From Aeropyrum camini SY1 = JCM 12091 (GTDB lineage: Archaea > Thermoproteota > Thermoprotei_A > Sulfolobales > Acidilobaceae), in contig NC_022521.1 of NCBI RefSeq assembly GCF_000591035.1, forward strand, positions 1,426,001 to 1,490,000: 64,000 bases of DNA, given 5' to 3'. Each line of letters opens with the position of its first letter. The first letter of the stretch is position 1. Positions 43,209 through 52,069 of the stretch are shown piece by piece. The notes under the pieces were generated by a model. The model was not told the origin of the DNA. It did not search any database and saw nothing but the letters and a program-made list of their open reading frames with translations. The translations under genes and the position numbers were made by a program.

Positions 43209-43637
43209 TTGCAAGGATCCTGCAGATCGAGACATCTCGACCTCAAAAGTATAGCGAGGCTGGCGTCAGAGGTTTACAGGCTCAGTCTAGCCACCATAAC
43301 CCCCAGGGATGATGCAGCACAGCTCCTCGAGGCCTCTAGGGTCCAGGCCTTGACAGTCTACCGTAAGATAAGGGGTAGTTGCCTGGAGAGGAGGACGGCT
43401 GAGTCAGCCCAGCTTGCTTTCGAGATTGCGAGCATGGAGCCTTTAGGCAGGGGGAGCCTAGCCCTGGCGGTGGCTGCATTGCTTGAGAGCCTAGCCTTAA
43501 ACAGGCTTCACGTCGACCCGGACGAGGCGCTGAACGCCCTCGAGAAATCCCTATCCCTAGGAGACGTGGAATACTTGAGGAGGAGCATAGCCGCCATGGC
43601 GGCGGACGGCAGGGTGAGGGGGGAAGCGCGTGTTTAG
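43209..43637 (+). CDS. Hypothetical helical protein
   Basis: I do not recognise it. 142 residues, Ala/Leu/Arg-rich and mostly helical, with heptad-like stretches LAVAALLESLALNRLHVDPD and ALEKSLSLGDVEYLRRSIAAM. The TTG at 43209 is 12 bases from the transcription start predicted by the palindromic TATA box at 43168-43173, which supports it being a gene. In the 180 bases after its stop, GATGTTT (43641) and AAACATC (43675) could pair across a 27-base loop; I see no RNA gene there. Confidence 0.58.
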   Translation: MQGSCRSRHLDLKSIARLASEVYRLSLATITPRDDAAQLLEASRVQALTVYRKIRGSCLERRTAESAQLAFEIASMEPLGRGSLALAVAALLESLALNRLHVDPDEALNALEKSLSLGDVEYLRRSIAAMAADGRVRGEARV

Positions 43638-43817
43638 CTAGATGTTTTCGGCGGGCCGCTGCAGGATAATGGTTAAACATCTACACAGGCTCCGGAGGGT
43701 CTATGTTAACCCGTATCCAGCCCGCTGTAAATATACCTTTCAGGCCCTGGTGTATACTGGCTTGTATGACTAGAGTTTATCGCCGCGGAAGCCCCCCTAC
43801 TAAGCCGGGTCCTCGTG

Positions 43818-44660
43818 ATGGGGCTGCGCATCGTAGTAGGGTTTAAATGGGTGCCGAACACTCAGGCGGTTAGGATAGATCCCAAGACTGGCACCCTGAT
43901 AAGGCAGGGTGTCCCGAGCATCATCAACCCTCCAGACCTGGCTGCTGTGGAGCTGGCTCTACGGCTGAGGGACCAGTACGGTGGGGAGGTTATAGCGGTT
44001 ACCATGGGCCCGCCGCCAGCCCTGAAGGGGCTGGAGCACTTGATAGGCATGGGGGTTGACTATGGCTACATGTTTAGCGACAGGGCTTTTGCAGGCGCAG
44101 ACACCCTGGCGACAAGCTACGTCCTATCCGAGGGTATAAAGTATATCGAGAGGGAGAGGGGGAGGGTTGACCTGGCTCTCTTCGGCCAGGAGACTATAGA
44201 TTCGAGCACAGCCCATATAGGGGCGCAGGTGGCTAGCTGGCTTCAGTGGCCCTACGTCTACTACGTCCGCAAGGCCGCTATCAGCGACGGAAGGCTTGTG
44301 GTGGAGAGGACTGTCGAGAACTATATAGAGACGTATGAGCTCCCTCTCCCGGCGGTGGCTTCAGTCGCAATAAGGGCCTTCAAGCCCCGGGAGGTAACCC
44401 TGTCAGGCAAGCTGAGGTTCAAGAGGGAGAGGCCGTACAAGATCGTCTCAAACAAGGACCTCGGCCTCGACCCGAGGTGTGTCGGCTTAAAAGGTAGCCC
44501 TACAATAGTCGCCAAGGTCACCTACCTCCCAGAGATCCCGAGGAGGGCTGAGGTTTATAGGCCGAGGGACCCGAGGGACGGGGCTAGATGGCTCCTTAGG
44601 AAGCTTTTGACTGATAGTGAGACCAGGGACCTCATACTCAAAGCCCTGTGGGGAGGGTGA
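43818..44660 (+). CDS. etfB: Electron transfer flavoprotein, beta subunit
   Basis: Starts LRIVVGFKWVPNT, with INPPDLAAVELALRLRD and the signature region LFGQETIDSSTAHIGAQVASWL. 280 residues. ETF carries electrons from acyl-CoA dehydrogenases to the membrane or, in FixAB-type proteins, bifurcates them. Followed by etfA after six bases and fixC after eleven more, so it is FixA-like by context. Confidence 0.95.
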   Translation: MGLRIVVGFKWVPNTQAVRIDPKTGTLIRQGVPSIINPPDLAAVELALRLRDQYGGEVIAVTMGPPPALKGLEHLIGMGVDYGYMFSDRAFAGADTLATSYVLSEGIKYIERERGRVDLALFGQETIDSSTAHIGAQVASWLQWPYVYYVRKAAISDGRLVVERTVENYIETYELPLPAVASVAIRAFKPREVTLSGKLRFKRERPYKIVSNKDLGLDPRCVGLKGSPTIVAKVTYLPEIPRRAEVYRPRDPRDGARWLLRKLLTDSETRDLILKALWGG

Positions 44661-44666
44661 TGGCCC

Positions 44667-45785
44667 GTGGGCAGGGTTGACTGCGAGAAGATATGTAGCC
44701 TGTGGCCCTGCGAGCAGCCTGAGGAGTTCAGGAACGTCTGGGTTGTGGCGGAGCTCGACGAGCGTGGCATAAGCGAGGCGAGCCTACAGATGCTAACCCC
44801 CGCTAGGAGGATTGCTGATAAGCTTGGCGAGGATGTTGTGGGGGTTATAGCCGGTCCTCCCGGCGCTAGCCGTCTAGCGGGGGAGATGATAGAGAGGGGT
44901 GCAGACGAGGTTATAGTGGTGGAGCATGAGAGGCTGTCCGAGTATTATCCTGATGTCGTGGGGAGCGTCATAGTAGAGCTTTCCCTCAAGTATAAGCCCT
45001 CCGTCATACTTTTCGCAGCCACAGCTCGCGGCAGGGAGATGGCGCCCTATGTGGCCAACACGCTCAAAACGGGTATAACAGCCGACTGCACAGACTTCGA
45101 CGTAGACCCTAAGACTAAGGACGTGCTCCTGATAAGGCCCCCATTCTCGGCTATAATGCTTGCGTACATCAGAACCCCGTTTAGGAGACCCCAGATCGGG
45201 ACTGCAAGGCCCAACGTGTTCCCCCTCCCTGAGAGGAGGCAGGAACGGCAGGGCAGGATCGTGAGGGAGGAGGTGGAGCCTCCCGAGCCCATGACGAGGC
45301 TTGTGAACAGGGTTAAGATACCAAGGAGCGAGGTTCCTATAGAGAAGGCTGAGGTCATAGTATCGGGCGGAAGGGGTCTGGGAAGCCCTGAGGGGTTTAG
45401 AATACTCGAGGAGCTGGCCCAGCTCCTGGGCGGGGTTATAGCGGGTTCGAGGAAGGCGGTTGACGCGGGCTGGATACCTCCCGAGAGGCAGGTTGGGCAG
45501 ACGGGTAAGAGCGTGAAACCTATTCTCTACATAGCCGTTGGCATAAGCGGCTCTGCACAGCACATGGTCGGCGTGAGGGAGGCTAGGAGGATAGTGGCTG
45601 TGAACATAGATGAGAACGCCCCTATCATGAGACAGGCCGACTATGCCCTCGTCGCTGACTACAGGGAGGTTATACCCGCCCTCATAGAGGAGCTTAGGAG
45701 GCTTAAGGAGGAGAGGAGTAGGTACCTTGAGGAGCTGCTCGGCCCGGAGGCTCTGAGAACCGCCCCTCAGGGGGGCCAGGCTTAG
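44667..45785 (+). CDS. etfA: Electron transfer flavoprotein, alpha subunit
   Basis: The C-terminal FAD domain is intact: VIAGSRKAVDAGWIPPERQVGQTG, LYIAVGISGSAQHMVG and VNIDENAPIMRQADYALVAD. The N-terminal half resembles etfB. 372 residues with a Cys-containing extension at the start (CEKICSLWPCEQ). GTG start. Middle gene of etfB-etfA-fixC. Confidence 0.95.
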   Translation: MGRVDCEKICSLWPCEQPEEFRNVWVVAELDERGISEASLQMLTPARRIADKLGEDVVGVIAGPPGASRLAGEMIERGADEVIVVEHERLSEYYPDVVGSVIVELSLKYKPSVILFAATARGREMAPYVANTLKTGITADCTDFDVDPKTKDVLLIRPPFSAIMLAYIRTPFRRPQIGTARPNVFPLPERRQERQGRIVREEVEPPEPMTRLVNRVKIPRSEVPIEKAEVIVSGGRGLGSPEGFRILEELAQLLGGVIAGSRKAVDAGWIPPERQVGQTGKSVKPILYIAVGISGSAQHMVGVREARRIVAVNIDENAPIMRQADYALVADYREVIPALIEELRRLKEERSRYLEELLGPEALRTAPQGGQA

Positions 45786-45796
45786 ATGCTAGGGGG

Positions 45797-47116
45797 TTGA
45801 GTGCGGTGTCGGCCCAGGGTGTTGAGGGCAGTTACGACGTGGTTGTCGTTGGCGGCGGCCCGGGGGGGCTAGCCGCCGCCACGGTCCTGGCGAGAGCGGG
45901 TTTTAAGGTTCTCGTGCTGGAGAGGGGTAGGGAGCCGGGTGCCAAGAGCCTCTTCGGCGGCAAGGTCTACGCCCAGCCTCTGAGGGATGTGTGGCCAGAC
46001 CTGGACAGGAAGGCTCCTATACACCGGTGGGTTAGGGTTGAGAGGTTCAGCCTGACGAAGGGCGATAGAGTGGCGACTGTGGAGTATAGGTTGGGGAGGC
46101 CTGTCGCGTTCACCACATACCTGCCTGAGCTTGTGAAGTGGATGGCCGCCAAGGCTGAGGAGGCTGGGGCGCTTGTTGTGGACGAGGTCGTTGTCGACGA
46201 GATACTGGTTAAGGATGGCAGTGTCGCCGGCGTTAGGAGCGGCGGGGACGAGGTGAAGGCCAGGGTTGTTGTCGACGCCGAGGGCGTAAACAGGATGCTG
46301 CTGGAGAGGCTCGGCCTTGTAGACCCCCCGGATCCCTCGCGGCTCGCCCTAGGCGTCAAGGAGGTGATTAGGCTGAAGCCCGACGAGATAGAGGCTAGGT
46401 TCGGCCTGGACAGGAAGGAGGGGTTAGCATGGCTTATCGCAGGCGACATTACCAACTGGCTGCCCGGGGGAGGCTTCGTATACACTATGAACGACAGCGT
46501 CAGCGTCGGCATAGTATTGAGGGTTGCATCCGCGGTGGAGGCTGCTGAGAGGGGTCTGATAAGAGAGCATGTGAGCAGGATGGTGGAGAGGCTGAGGCTC
46601 CACCCTTACTTCAAGAGGTTCTGGGCTGGCGGCGACATAGCAGAGTATGGTGGAAGGCTCGCAATAGAGGGGGGCCTGGGCTACATGCCCCGGAAGCTCG
46701 CCATAAGCGGCCTTGTTGTAGTTGGCGACGCGGCCGGGCTGCTCTTGAACACGGGCTACACCATAAGGGGGGTTGACTTCGCGGCCTACAGCGGCAAGCT
46801 CGCCGCCGAAACCATAATCCACGCCCTCTCTAAGGGAGACACTAGCGAGGAAACACTCAGGGTGTATGAGGAGAAGCTGAAGTCGAGCTTCGTCTATAAG
46901 GAGCTGGTTAGGCACAGGGGGATAGAGAGGGTGATGAGCGACCCCTGGTTCTTCAAGGCTCTGCCGGAGATTAGCGTTGGTGTCCTGGCCCGCCTGTTCG
47001 AGGCGGACTATGAGGAGCCCACGATAGCGGAGGCTCTTTTGGAAGCAGCCAGGGAAGCTGGAACGCCGCTACCCGTAGCGCTGGCTAGGCTGCTCAGTGT
47101 TGCCGGCGAGCTTTGA
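45797..47116 (+). CDS. fixC: FixC-type ETF:quinone oxidoreductase flavoprotein
   Basis: Dinucleotide-binding VVVVGGGPGGLAAATVLARAG, GAKSLFGGKVYAQPL, and the second FAD contact VVVGDAAGLLLNTGYTIRGVDFA. This is the FixC/ETF-QO family without the C-terminal ferredoxin. The usual small ferredoxin FixX is not found downstream before the next gene at 47200. 439 residues. It probably passes electrons from ETF to the quinone pool. Confidence 0.93.
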   Translation: MSAVSAQGVEGSYDVVVVGGGPGGLAAATVLARAGFKVLVLERGREPGAKSLFGGKVYAQPLRDVWPDLDRKAPIHRWVRVERFSLTKGDRVATVEYRLGRPVAFTTYLPELVKWMAAKAEEAGALVVDEVVVDEILVKDGSVAGVRSGGDEVKARVVVDAEGVNRMLLERLGLVDPPDPSRLALGVKEVIRLKPDEIEARFGLDRKEGLAWLIAGDITNWLPGGGFVYTMNDSVSVGIVLRVASAVEAAERGLIREHVSRMVERLRLHPYFKRFWAGGDIAEYGGRLAIEGGLGYMPRKLAISGLVVVGDAAGLLLNTGYTIRGVDFAAYSGKLAAETIIHALSKGDTSEETLRVYEEKLKSSFVYKELVRHRGIERVMSDPWFFKALPEISVGVLARLFEADYEEPTIAEALLEAAREAGTPLPVALARLLSVAGEL

Positions 47117-47199
47117 CACCGGATTTACGGGTTTATACCTCCCTACTTGCACAGCGTTTTACTTCTAACTATCATTTTTGATTTGATGGTGTAGGATAT

Positions 47200-48348
47200 A
47201 TGGCTAGGCTACTCATGATTCCAGGCCCTACACCAGTCGACCCTGAGGTACTTCTTTCTATGGCCAAGCCCGTGATAAGCCACACATCCCCCGAGTTCGA
47301 CGAGATCCACAGCGAAACCGTGGGGATGCTCCAGAAGCTGTTCAGGACCTCGGGAAGGGTCTTCCTATTACCCGGTAGTGGCAGCCTCGGCATGGAGTTC
47401 GCTGTTAGAAGCGTGGCAGGCCGCGGCACCCGGGCTCTAGTGCTTAAAGCAGGGTTCTTCGGGGGCTACTTCGAGAGGATCCTAAGGTCTCTAGGGGCTT
47501 CGGTGATGGTGGTTGAGTCACCCGTGGGCAGGGGCTTCGGTGCGGCTGATGTTGAAGATGCTCTCGACAAGGCCGGCGATGTCGACGCGGTTTTCATACA
47601 GCACGTCGAGACTAGCACCTCTGTGGCCAACCCTATAGAGGAGGTGGCGAGGGCTGTGAAGAAGAGGGGTGCCAGGCTTGTGGTGGATGGTATAGCAAGC
47701 GTGGGGGGCATGGACCTGAGGCTGGATGAATGGGGTGTTGATGTCGCCCTAACTGGGAGCCAGAAAGCCCTCAGCACACCCCCGGGGCTGGCTATAGTAG
47801 CCTTCAGCAGCGAGTATTCTAGGGAGCTGGAGAAGAAGGAGCCCCGGGGGATATACTTCGACTTCCTCTCACTCTCCCGCGAGATGGAGTCTACCAGGAA
47901 TTACCATATCACGCCTGCTGTAAACCTTGTGTTCGCGTTGAACGCTAGCCTGAAGAGGATATTTAGGGAGGGTCTGGAGAACAGGTTCGAGAGGCACCGC
48001 GCCCTCTCCAGAGCCTTCACAAGCGCTATGGAGGCTCTAGGGCTGAAGCTGGTGGCGGAAGAGCCCTTCAGGGCCTGGACCGTCACCGCAGTTTACCTGC
48101 CCCAAGGTGTCGAGTGGCCCAGCTTCTACAGTGAGATGAGGAAGAGGGGCGTCGAGATAGCAGGGGGTCTGGGGAGTTTGAAGGGGAGGATCTTTAGAGT
48201 TGGCCACATGGGTGAGGTGGACGCCAATGATCTAGTAGCGACGGTAGCAGCGGTGGAGCGGGCCCTAGCCAGCCTGGGCTATAGGGAGGCGAGGCTGGGT
48301 CTCGGGCTGGAGGCTGCGCAGAGAGAGCTAGCCAGCCTAGGCCTCTAG
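47200..48348 (+). CDS. Class V aminotransferase (alanine-glyoxylate/serine-pyruvate type)
   Basis: PLP enzyme, 382 residues. Motifs: MIPGPTPVDPEVLLSMAKPV, VDGIASVGGMDLRLDEWGVD and the lysine in LTGSQKALSTPPGLA. Likely interconverts glyoxylate/pyruvate with serine or alanine. ATG start; it stands alone, overlapping the convergent translin gene by 12 bases. Confidence 0.92.
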   Translation: MARLLMIPGPTPVDPEVLLSMAKPVISHTSPEFDEIHSETVGMLQKLFRTSGRVFLLPGSGSLGMEFAVRSVAGRGTRALVLKAGFFGGYFERILRSLGASVMVVESPVGRGFGAADVEDALDKAGDVDAVFIQHVETSTSVANPIEEVARAVKKRGARLVVDGIASVGGMDLRLDEWGVDVALTGSQKALSTPPGLAIVAFSSEYSRELEKKEPRGIYFDFLSLSREMESTRNYHITPAVNLVFALNASLKRIFREGLENRFERHRALSRAFTSAMEALGLKLVAEEPFRAWTVTAVYLPQGVEWPSFYSEMRKRGVEIAGGLGSLKGRIFRVGHMGEVDANDLVATVAAVERALASLGYREARLGLGLEAAQRELASLGL

Positions 48349-49008
48349 CCTTTTCAAAACATCCTTCAACCTAGCTTCAAGATGAGATCTAGACTCGAGG
48401 TCGGCAAGCATAGCTTTAGTATCGTCCACAAGCCTCCTTGCAACGTCAGCTTTGTGCCTCACCCCCGGGAGCAGGGCCTCCGGGTAGTCCAGGCTCCTGA
48501 GCTCAAGGTAGATAGCCTCCATTATGTCCAGCAGGGCCCAAGCCTTCTTGAACTCGCCTCTCCTGACAAGCTCTAGCGCGAGACGCCTAAGCTCCCCAAC
48601 CAGGTCTCCTAAGCCTTGGAGGTAGGGGACTATAGGTACCACAAGCTCCTCGGGGGAGCTTAGGCCCCTCCCTGTTATAACGTCTATAAATAGCCTTGCC
48701 TCAACGTACTCGCTGAAAGCGTTGTTGGCGAAGCCCGAGGACATGAGGTCGGGGTGCGGCTCCAACACCCTTCTCATGCTGCCGACGGCTTCCTCGGCTC
48801 TTCTGAGATGGCCTCTAGCCTCCTCTAGACTCCCCTTGTGCACGGCGGTCACGGCCCACCCTGAGTACCTGACTACATCCCTGGCCAGCCTTATGGCCTC
48901 CTCCCTAGCCTTATCCTTCTCCGATAATACTGCTTCAGCCCTCGCCATGACGCTCCTCAGCTTATCCCTGTCAAATGAGGGTTCTACCCACTCGACCACT
49001 CTAACCAC
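48337..49008 (-). CDS. Translin-family protein
   Basis: 223 residues, all-helical, with the translin pattern: LSEKDKAREEAIRLARDVVRYS, FANNAFSEYVEARLFI and YLQGLGDLVGELRRLALELV. Archaeal translin forms multimeric RNA/DNA-binding shells with weak RNase activity (family knowledge). Its start is six bases from that of the divergent kinase-like gene frame at 49014, so the two promoters overlap. Confidence 0.85.
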   Translation of the reverse strand: MVRVVEWVEPSFDRDKLRSVMARAEAVLSEKDKAREEAIRLARDVVRYSGWAVTAVHKGSLEEARGHLRRAEEAVGSMRRVLEPHPDLMSSGFANNAFSEYVEARLFIDVITGRGLSSPEELVVPIVPYLQGLGDLVGELRRLALELVRRGEFKKAWALLDIMEAIYLELRSLDYPEALLPGVRHKADVARRLVDDTKAMLADLESRSHLEARLKDVLKRLEA

Positions 49009-49082
49009 CCAGGTTGCTAAGGTGTGCCCGCCCGGGAGGGATATACGTCTGGGGCGTAAACAGAGTCAGAGGGTGTAGGCGG

Positions 49083-50063
49083 GTGTTCAACGCCGTAAGA
49101 ATCTCGGCGCCAAGCCATGTACACGCTGGCAACTATGATATAGAAGGCTCCATAGGCAGGCTCTACGGTACCGTTGGCCTGGCGCTGGAAGAGCCCAGGC
49201 TAGTCCTGGAAGCCTCCCCGGGTCGGGGAGTCGAGGTCTTGGGGGGTGGCCGTAGGGGGGATGTAGAGAGGTTCGCCAGGCTGTACCTGGAGAAGGCTGA
49301 ATCCCGGGGGTGTAGTGTTGGGGGTGTGAGACTCAGGATCCATAGGGAGATACCAGCCCACGTTGGCCTAGGCTCCACCACCGCTCTCGCCCTATCAATA
49401 GGGGCATCCGTATACAGGATATGCGGGATAGAGCCTCTCGACTTAAAGGAGCTCGCAGTCGCGGCGGGGAGGAGCCTGGTATCAGCCCTAGGCCTCTACA
49501 GCTTCGAGCAGGGGGGGCTCATAGTGGACGGTGGCTTCGTAAGGGGGGAGCGGAGACCCCCACCCCTGGTTTTCAGGATGCATGTTCCAAGATCGGTCAG
49601 GGTGGTGGCCGCGCTTCCCGAGAGGCCTATACCGCGGATCCTTGATATTAAGAGGAGGGAGGAGGAGCTGCTCTCTAGGATGCCTTCTATGGACCCCGGC
49701 ATGGCGGGGTGGGCGTCGAGGGTTGTTCTACTCGGTATAATGGCAAACGCGGCCGAGGGCAGGTGGGGCGACGCTGCGAGGTGGATGGGCGAGTTTAACA
49801 GAAGGCTCGGCGAGTACTGGGCTGGAGAGCAGGGCGGGGTGTACTGTTGCAGCGAGGCCGAGGAGATAATCAGCGCGATTGTCGATGCGGGGGCTTGGAG
49901 CGGCCTTCAGAGCAGCTGGGGGCCAACCGTCTACGGGCTCGTCCCTGCAAGGAGGGTCTCCGACGTAGTGGATGCTGCCAGGAAGGCTGTCGAGAAGGTT
50001 GGTGGGGGCCGTGTTTGGGCTACTAGCGTTGATAACGTGGGGGCTGTTATATCGAGTGTTTAG
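49083..50063 (+). CDS. Beta-RFAP synthase-like GHMP protein
   Basis: GHMP fold: ISAPSHVHAGNYDIEG at the start, HREIPAHVGLGSTTALALSIG as the phosphate-binding motif, GLYSFEQGGLIVDGGF and GLQSSWGPTVYGL at the end. This matches beta-ribofuranosylaminobenzene 5'-phosphate synthase, which makes the first intermediate of the methanopterin side chain from PRPP and p-hydroxybenzoate or pABA. GTG 49083 begins just before the homology; the frame runs to 49014. The 3' end shares TTAG with the antiporter gene. Confidence 0.85.
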   Translation: MFNAVRISAPSHVHAGNYDIEGSIGRLYGTVGLALEEPRLVLEASPGRGVEVLGGGRRGDVERFARLYLEKAESRGCSVGGVRLRIHREIPAHVGLGSTTALALSIGASVYRICGIEPLDLKELAVAAGRSLVSALGLYSFEQGGLIVDGGFVRGERRPPPLVFRMHVPRSVRVVAALPERPIPRILDIKRREEELLSRMPSMDPGMAGWASRVVLLGIMANAAEGRWGDAARWMGEFNRRLGEYWAGEQGGVYCCSEAEEIISAIVDAGAWSGLQSSWGPTVYGLVPARRVSDVVDAARKAVEKVGGGRVWATSVDNVGAVISSV

Positions 50064-51298
50064 CGCATCTTCACAAGGGCGAAGGAGCCTAGTATAGTGC
50101 CCACCACTATCCACACCAGCATGGAGTACATAAGGCTGTCTATAAGGCCGAGCTGGAGGCCGACCGACGCGGCTATTATCGTCACCGTCAGTAGCATGGC
50201 AGTGCTCGATGCAGCTATAAGCGAGGACCTCCTGCTTGAGCCGGTGAACCTAAAGTAGATGTAGACGGTGTAGGTCCTCGCCAGAGCAAGGGCAACGCCC
50301 CCCGCGAGGGCCAGGGCTACGTAGTGGAGGGGTATCCCCGGGTCGATGCTCATCCCCGAGGCTATGAAGAAGAACGGCGTGAAGAACCCCGTTGCCAGGC
50401 TCTCGAGCTTCTCCCGGAGCTGCACCCTCGTCCTCACGGTCTCCGACGCTATCACCCCGAGTATGAAGCTTGTTAGTACACTATGGACCCCCACAAAGTC
50501 GCTGAGAAACCCGAGTATGATCACCGTCATAGTTATAAGCCTAATCTCAGCCTCGAAGGGAGCACCACCCAGCCGGGGTAGTAGGGGGTAGAGGAGTAGA
50601 GCAGCTAGCAGTATAGCTATGTAGAATGCTAAGCTGGGGCTGATAGAGGCGGTGGCTATGTTAAGCATAACCATGCCTGAGAGGTCGAGGAGCATAGCCG
50701 AGGCAAGTGCGAGCTGGCCCAGCCTACTCCTCACCAGCCTGTAAGAAGAGAGGAGGAGGTAGGTGAGGGCCACGCTGGTGGCCGAGAGCGATGCAAATAT
50801 GACTAGGGAGGAGGTCAGATTAAGCCCCAGGGTAATGTGGAGAGCAGCTGTCAAAGCCAGGGGGGCTAGGGCTGAAACTAAAGCCACTATAACAGCCTGA
50901 GGCAATATGCCCCTGAGGAGGGCAAGGTCGATCTCGCTTCCCGCCATGAAGAGAAGCAGGTTCGCCCCTATTGCCGCTAGAAGGGCGAGGACCTCGGTGG
51001 ACTTGACGCCCCAGAACGCCAGTTGGGCGCCCATTACGATCTCAACCACCCCGGGCGGCAGACCTACAATGTGGGCTATCCTCGTGGCGACTAGGATGTA
51101 GAAGGCGACGAGGACGATAACGAGTATGTCGTACTCAACCTCAAACTCGAACTCTACAACCCCCAGGCTGAAATGGCCCCCCTTCTCCGCGATAATCTCG
51201 AATACATAAGTGGCTGCAAAGACAGCGGCAACCATCGCAACTAGGGTTAGTAGCGGGCCAACCCTGGCATTGTCTATCCTATCGGAAAGCCACCCCAC
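50060..51298 (-). CDS. Na+(K+)/H+ antiporter, CPA2 family
   Basis: About twelve membrane segments over 412 residues; LLLFMAGSEIDLALLRGILPQ is the CPA2 signature, with FFFIASGMSIDPGIP near the C-terminal half and FLSDFVGVHSVLTSFILGV. No C-terminal TrkA domain. It probably exchanges monovalent cations for protons. TTAG stop overlap with the gene at 49083. Confidence 0.9.
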   Translation of the reverse strand: MGWLSDRIDNARVGPLLTLVAMVAAVFAATYVFEIIAEKGGHFSLGVVEFEFEVEYDILVIVLVAFYILVATRIAHIVGLPPGVVEIVMGAQLAFWGVKSTEVLALLAAIGANLLLFMAGSEIDLALLRGILPQAVIVALVSALAPLALTAALHITLGLNLTSSLVIFASLSATSVALTYLLLSSYRLVRSRLGQLALASAMLLDLSGMVMLNIATASISPSLAFYIAILLAALLLYPLLPRLGGAPFEAEIRLITMTVIILGFLSDFVGVHSVLTSFILGVIASETVRTRVQLREKLESLATGFFTPFFFIASGMSIDPGIPLHYVALALAGGVALALARTYTVYIYFRFTGSSRRSSLIAASSTAMLLTVTIIAASVGLQLGLIDSLMYSMLVWIVVGTILGSFALVKMR

Positions 51299-51367
51299 TT
51301 TAGAACCCTCCTTACACTCTCGCTACGCCCCCGGCCCCACCGGCATTACACCCGCGCCAGCACACTT

Positions 51368-51398
51368 ATCTAGCTCCTACTAACATCTAGCTCCTACT
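51368..51398. repeat. Tandem 17-base repeat
   Basis: ATCTAGCTCCTACT occurs at 51368-51381 and 51385-51398, a 17-base period. It lies in the 269-base gap (51299-51567) between the antiporter and thioredoxin genes, which otherwise holds nothing I can name apart from a short AT-rich patch upstream of the antiporter. Confidence 0.5.
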
Positions 51399-51567
51399 CA
51401 TCATTAGAGCTCGGCTGCCAGGCGATTATGGTTAGGTCTAGCTTAACCCCTGTTTATAGGGGCAGGAGGGAGGCTAGCTCCTTCCCGGAGATCCTAGTAT
51501 GCGGGGAAGCGAGGACCTCGGCTGCTATAAAAGGACAAGTGGATATTCGCTTTCCAGCTTTTAACCT

Positions 51568-52002
51568 CTAGTTTGATTTCCCGCCGACCAGCTCGCGGGA
51601 TATCCTCTCTAGGAGCTTCTCCTCGCTTACGCTACCGACTAGGGCGTCCACAACCTTTCCGTCAACTATTATTAACGTTGTGGGTATGTGCTGTATACCA
51701 TACCTCTCGGCGACGCTGAAAGCCCTGTCAACGTCTACCCGGCCGAAGACGATGTCGTCTCTGAAGAGCCTGCTTGCGATCCTGGCAAGTGTATCTTGCA
51801 TTAGTATGCACCTGCCGCACCATTCCGCGGTGAATAGTAGCACCGCTACCCTGTGCTTGGAGAGCACTTTGGGTAGGTTCTCACTATCCACATCCACTAG
51901 TATCTGGGATGAGTGGCGGGATATGATCTCGCCTATCTTAAGCAGCTCGTTCTTAAGCGTCCTGGCAACCTGGTAAAGGCTGCTGGATACTGTTTCTTCC
52001 AT
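51568..52002 (-). CDS. trx: Thioredoxin-like protein
   Basis: Thioredoxin fold with active site FTAEWCGRCILM, then VDVDRAFSVAERYGIQHIPTTLI (cis-Pro) and GSVSEEKLLERIS. A helical N-terminal extension of about 50 residues precedes the fold. The frame extends to 52128, but ATG 52002 fits the TATA box at 52042-52047 (18-base leader) and drops an unrelated segment. 144 residues. Confidence 0.9.
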   Translation of the reverse strand: MEETVSSSLYQVARTLKNELLKIGEIISRHSSQILVDVDSENLPKVLSKHRVAVLLFTAEWCGRCILMQDTLARIASRLFRDDIVFGRVDVDRAFSVAERYGIQHIPTTLIIVDGKVVDALVGSVSEEKLLERISRELVGGKSN

Positions 52003-52041
52003 CTCACTTGGGCACCAGACAGGTGATAACACACCCGGGTA

Positions 52042-52047
52042 TTTAAA
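52042..52047. promoter_or_regulatory. Palindromic TATA box shared by thioredoxin and THUMP genes
   Basis: TTTAAA is centred at 52044.5. Plus 26 gives 52070.5, the GTG of the THUMP gene; minus 26 gives about 52018 for thioredoxin. One symmetric element may therefore serve both genes. Confidence 0.55.
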
Positions 52048-52069
52048 CTTTTCACATTTCACATTTTCA

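Noticed and set aside
43641-43681. Possible hairpin GATGTTT / AAACATC
   Set aside because: The loop is 27 bases and no T-run or RNA family feature is attached; chance pairing is likely.
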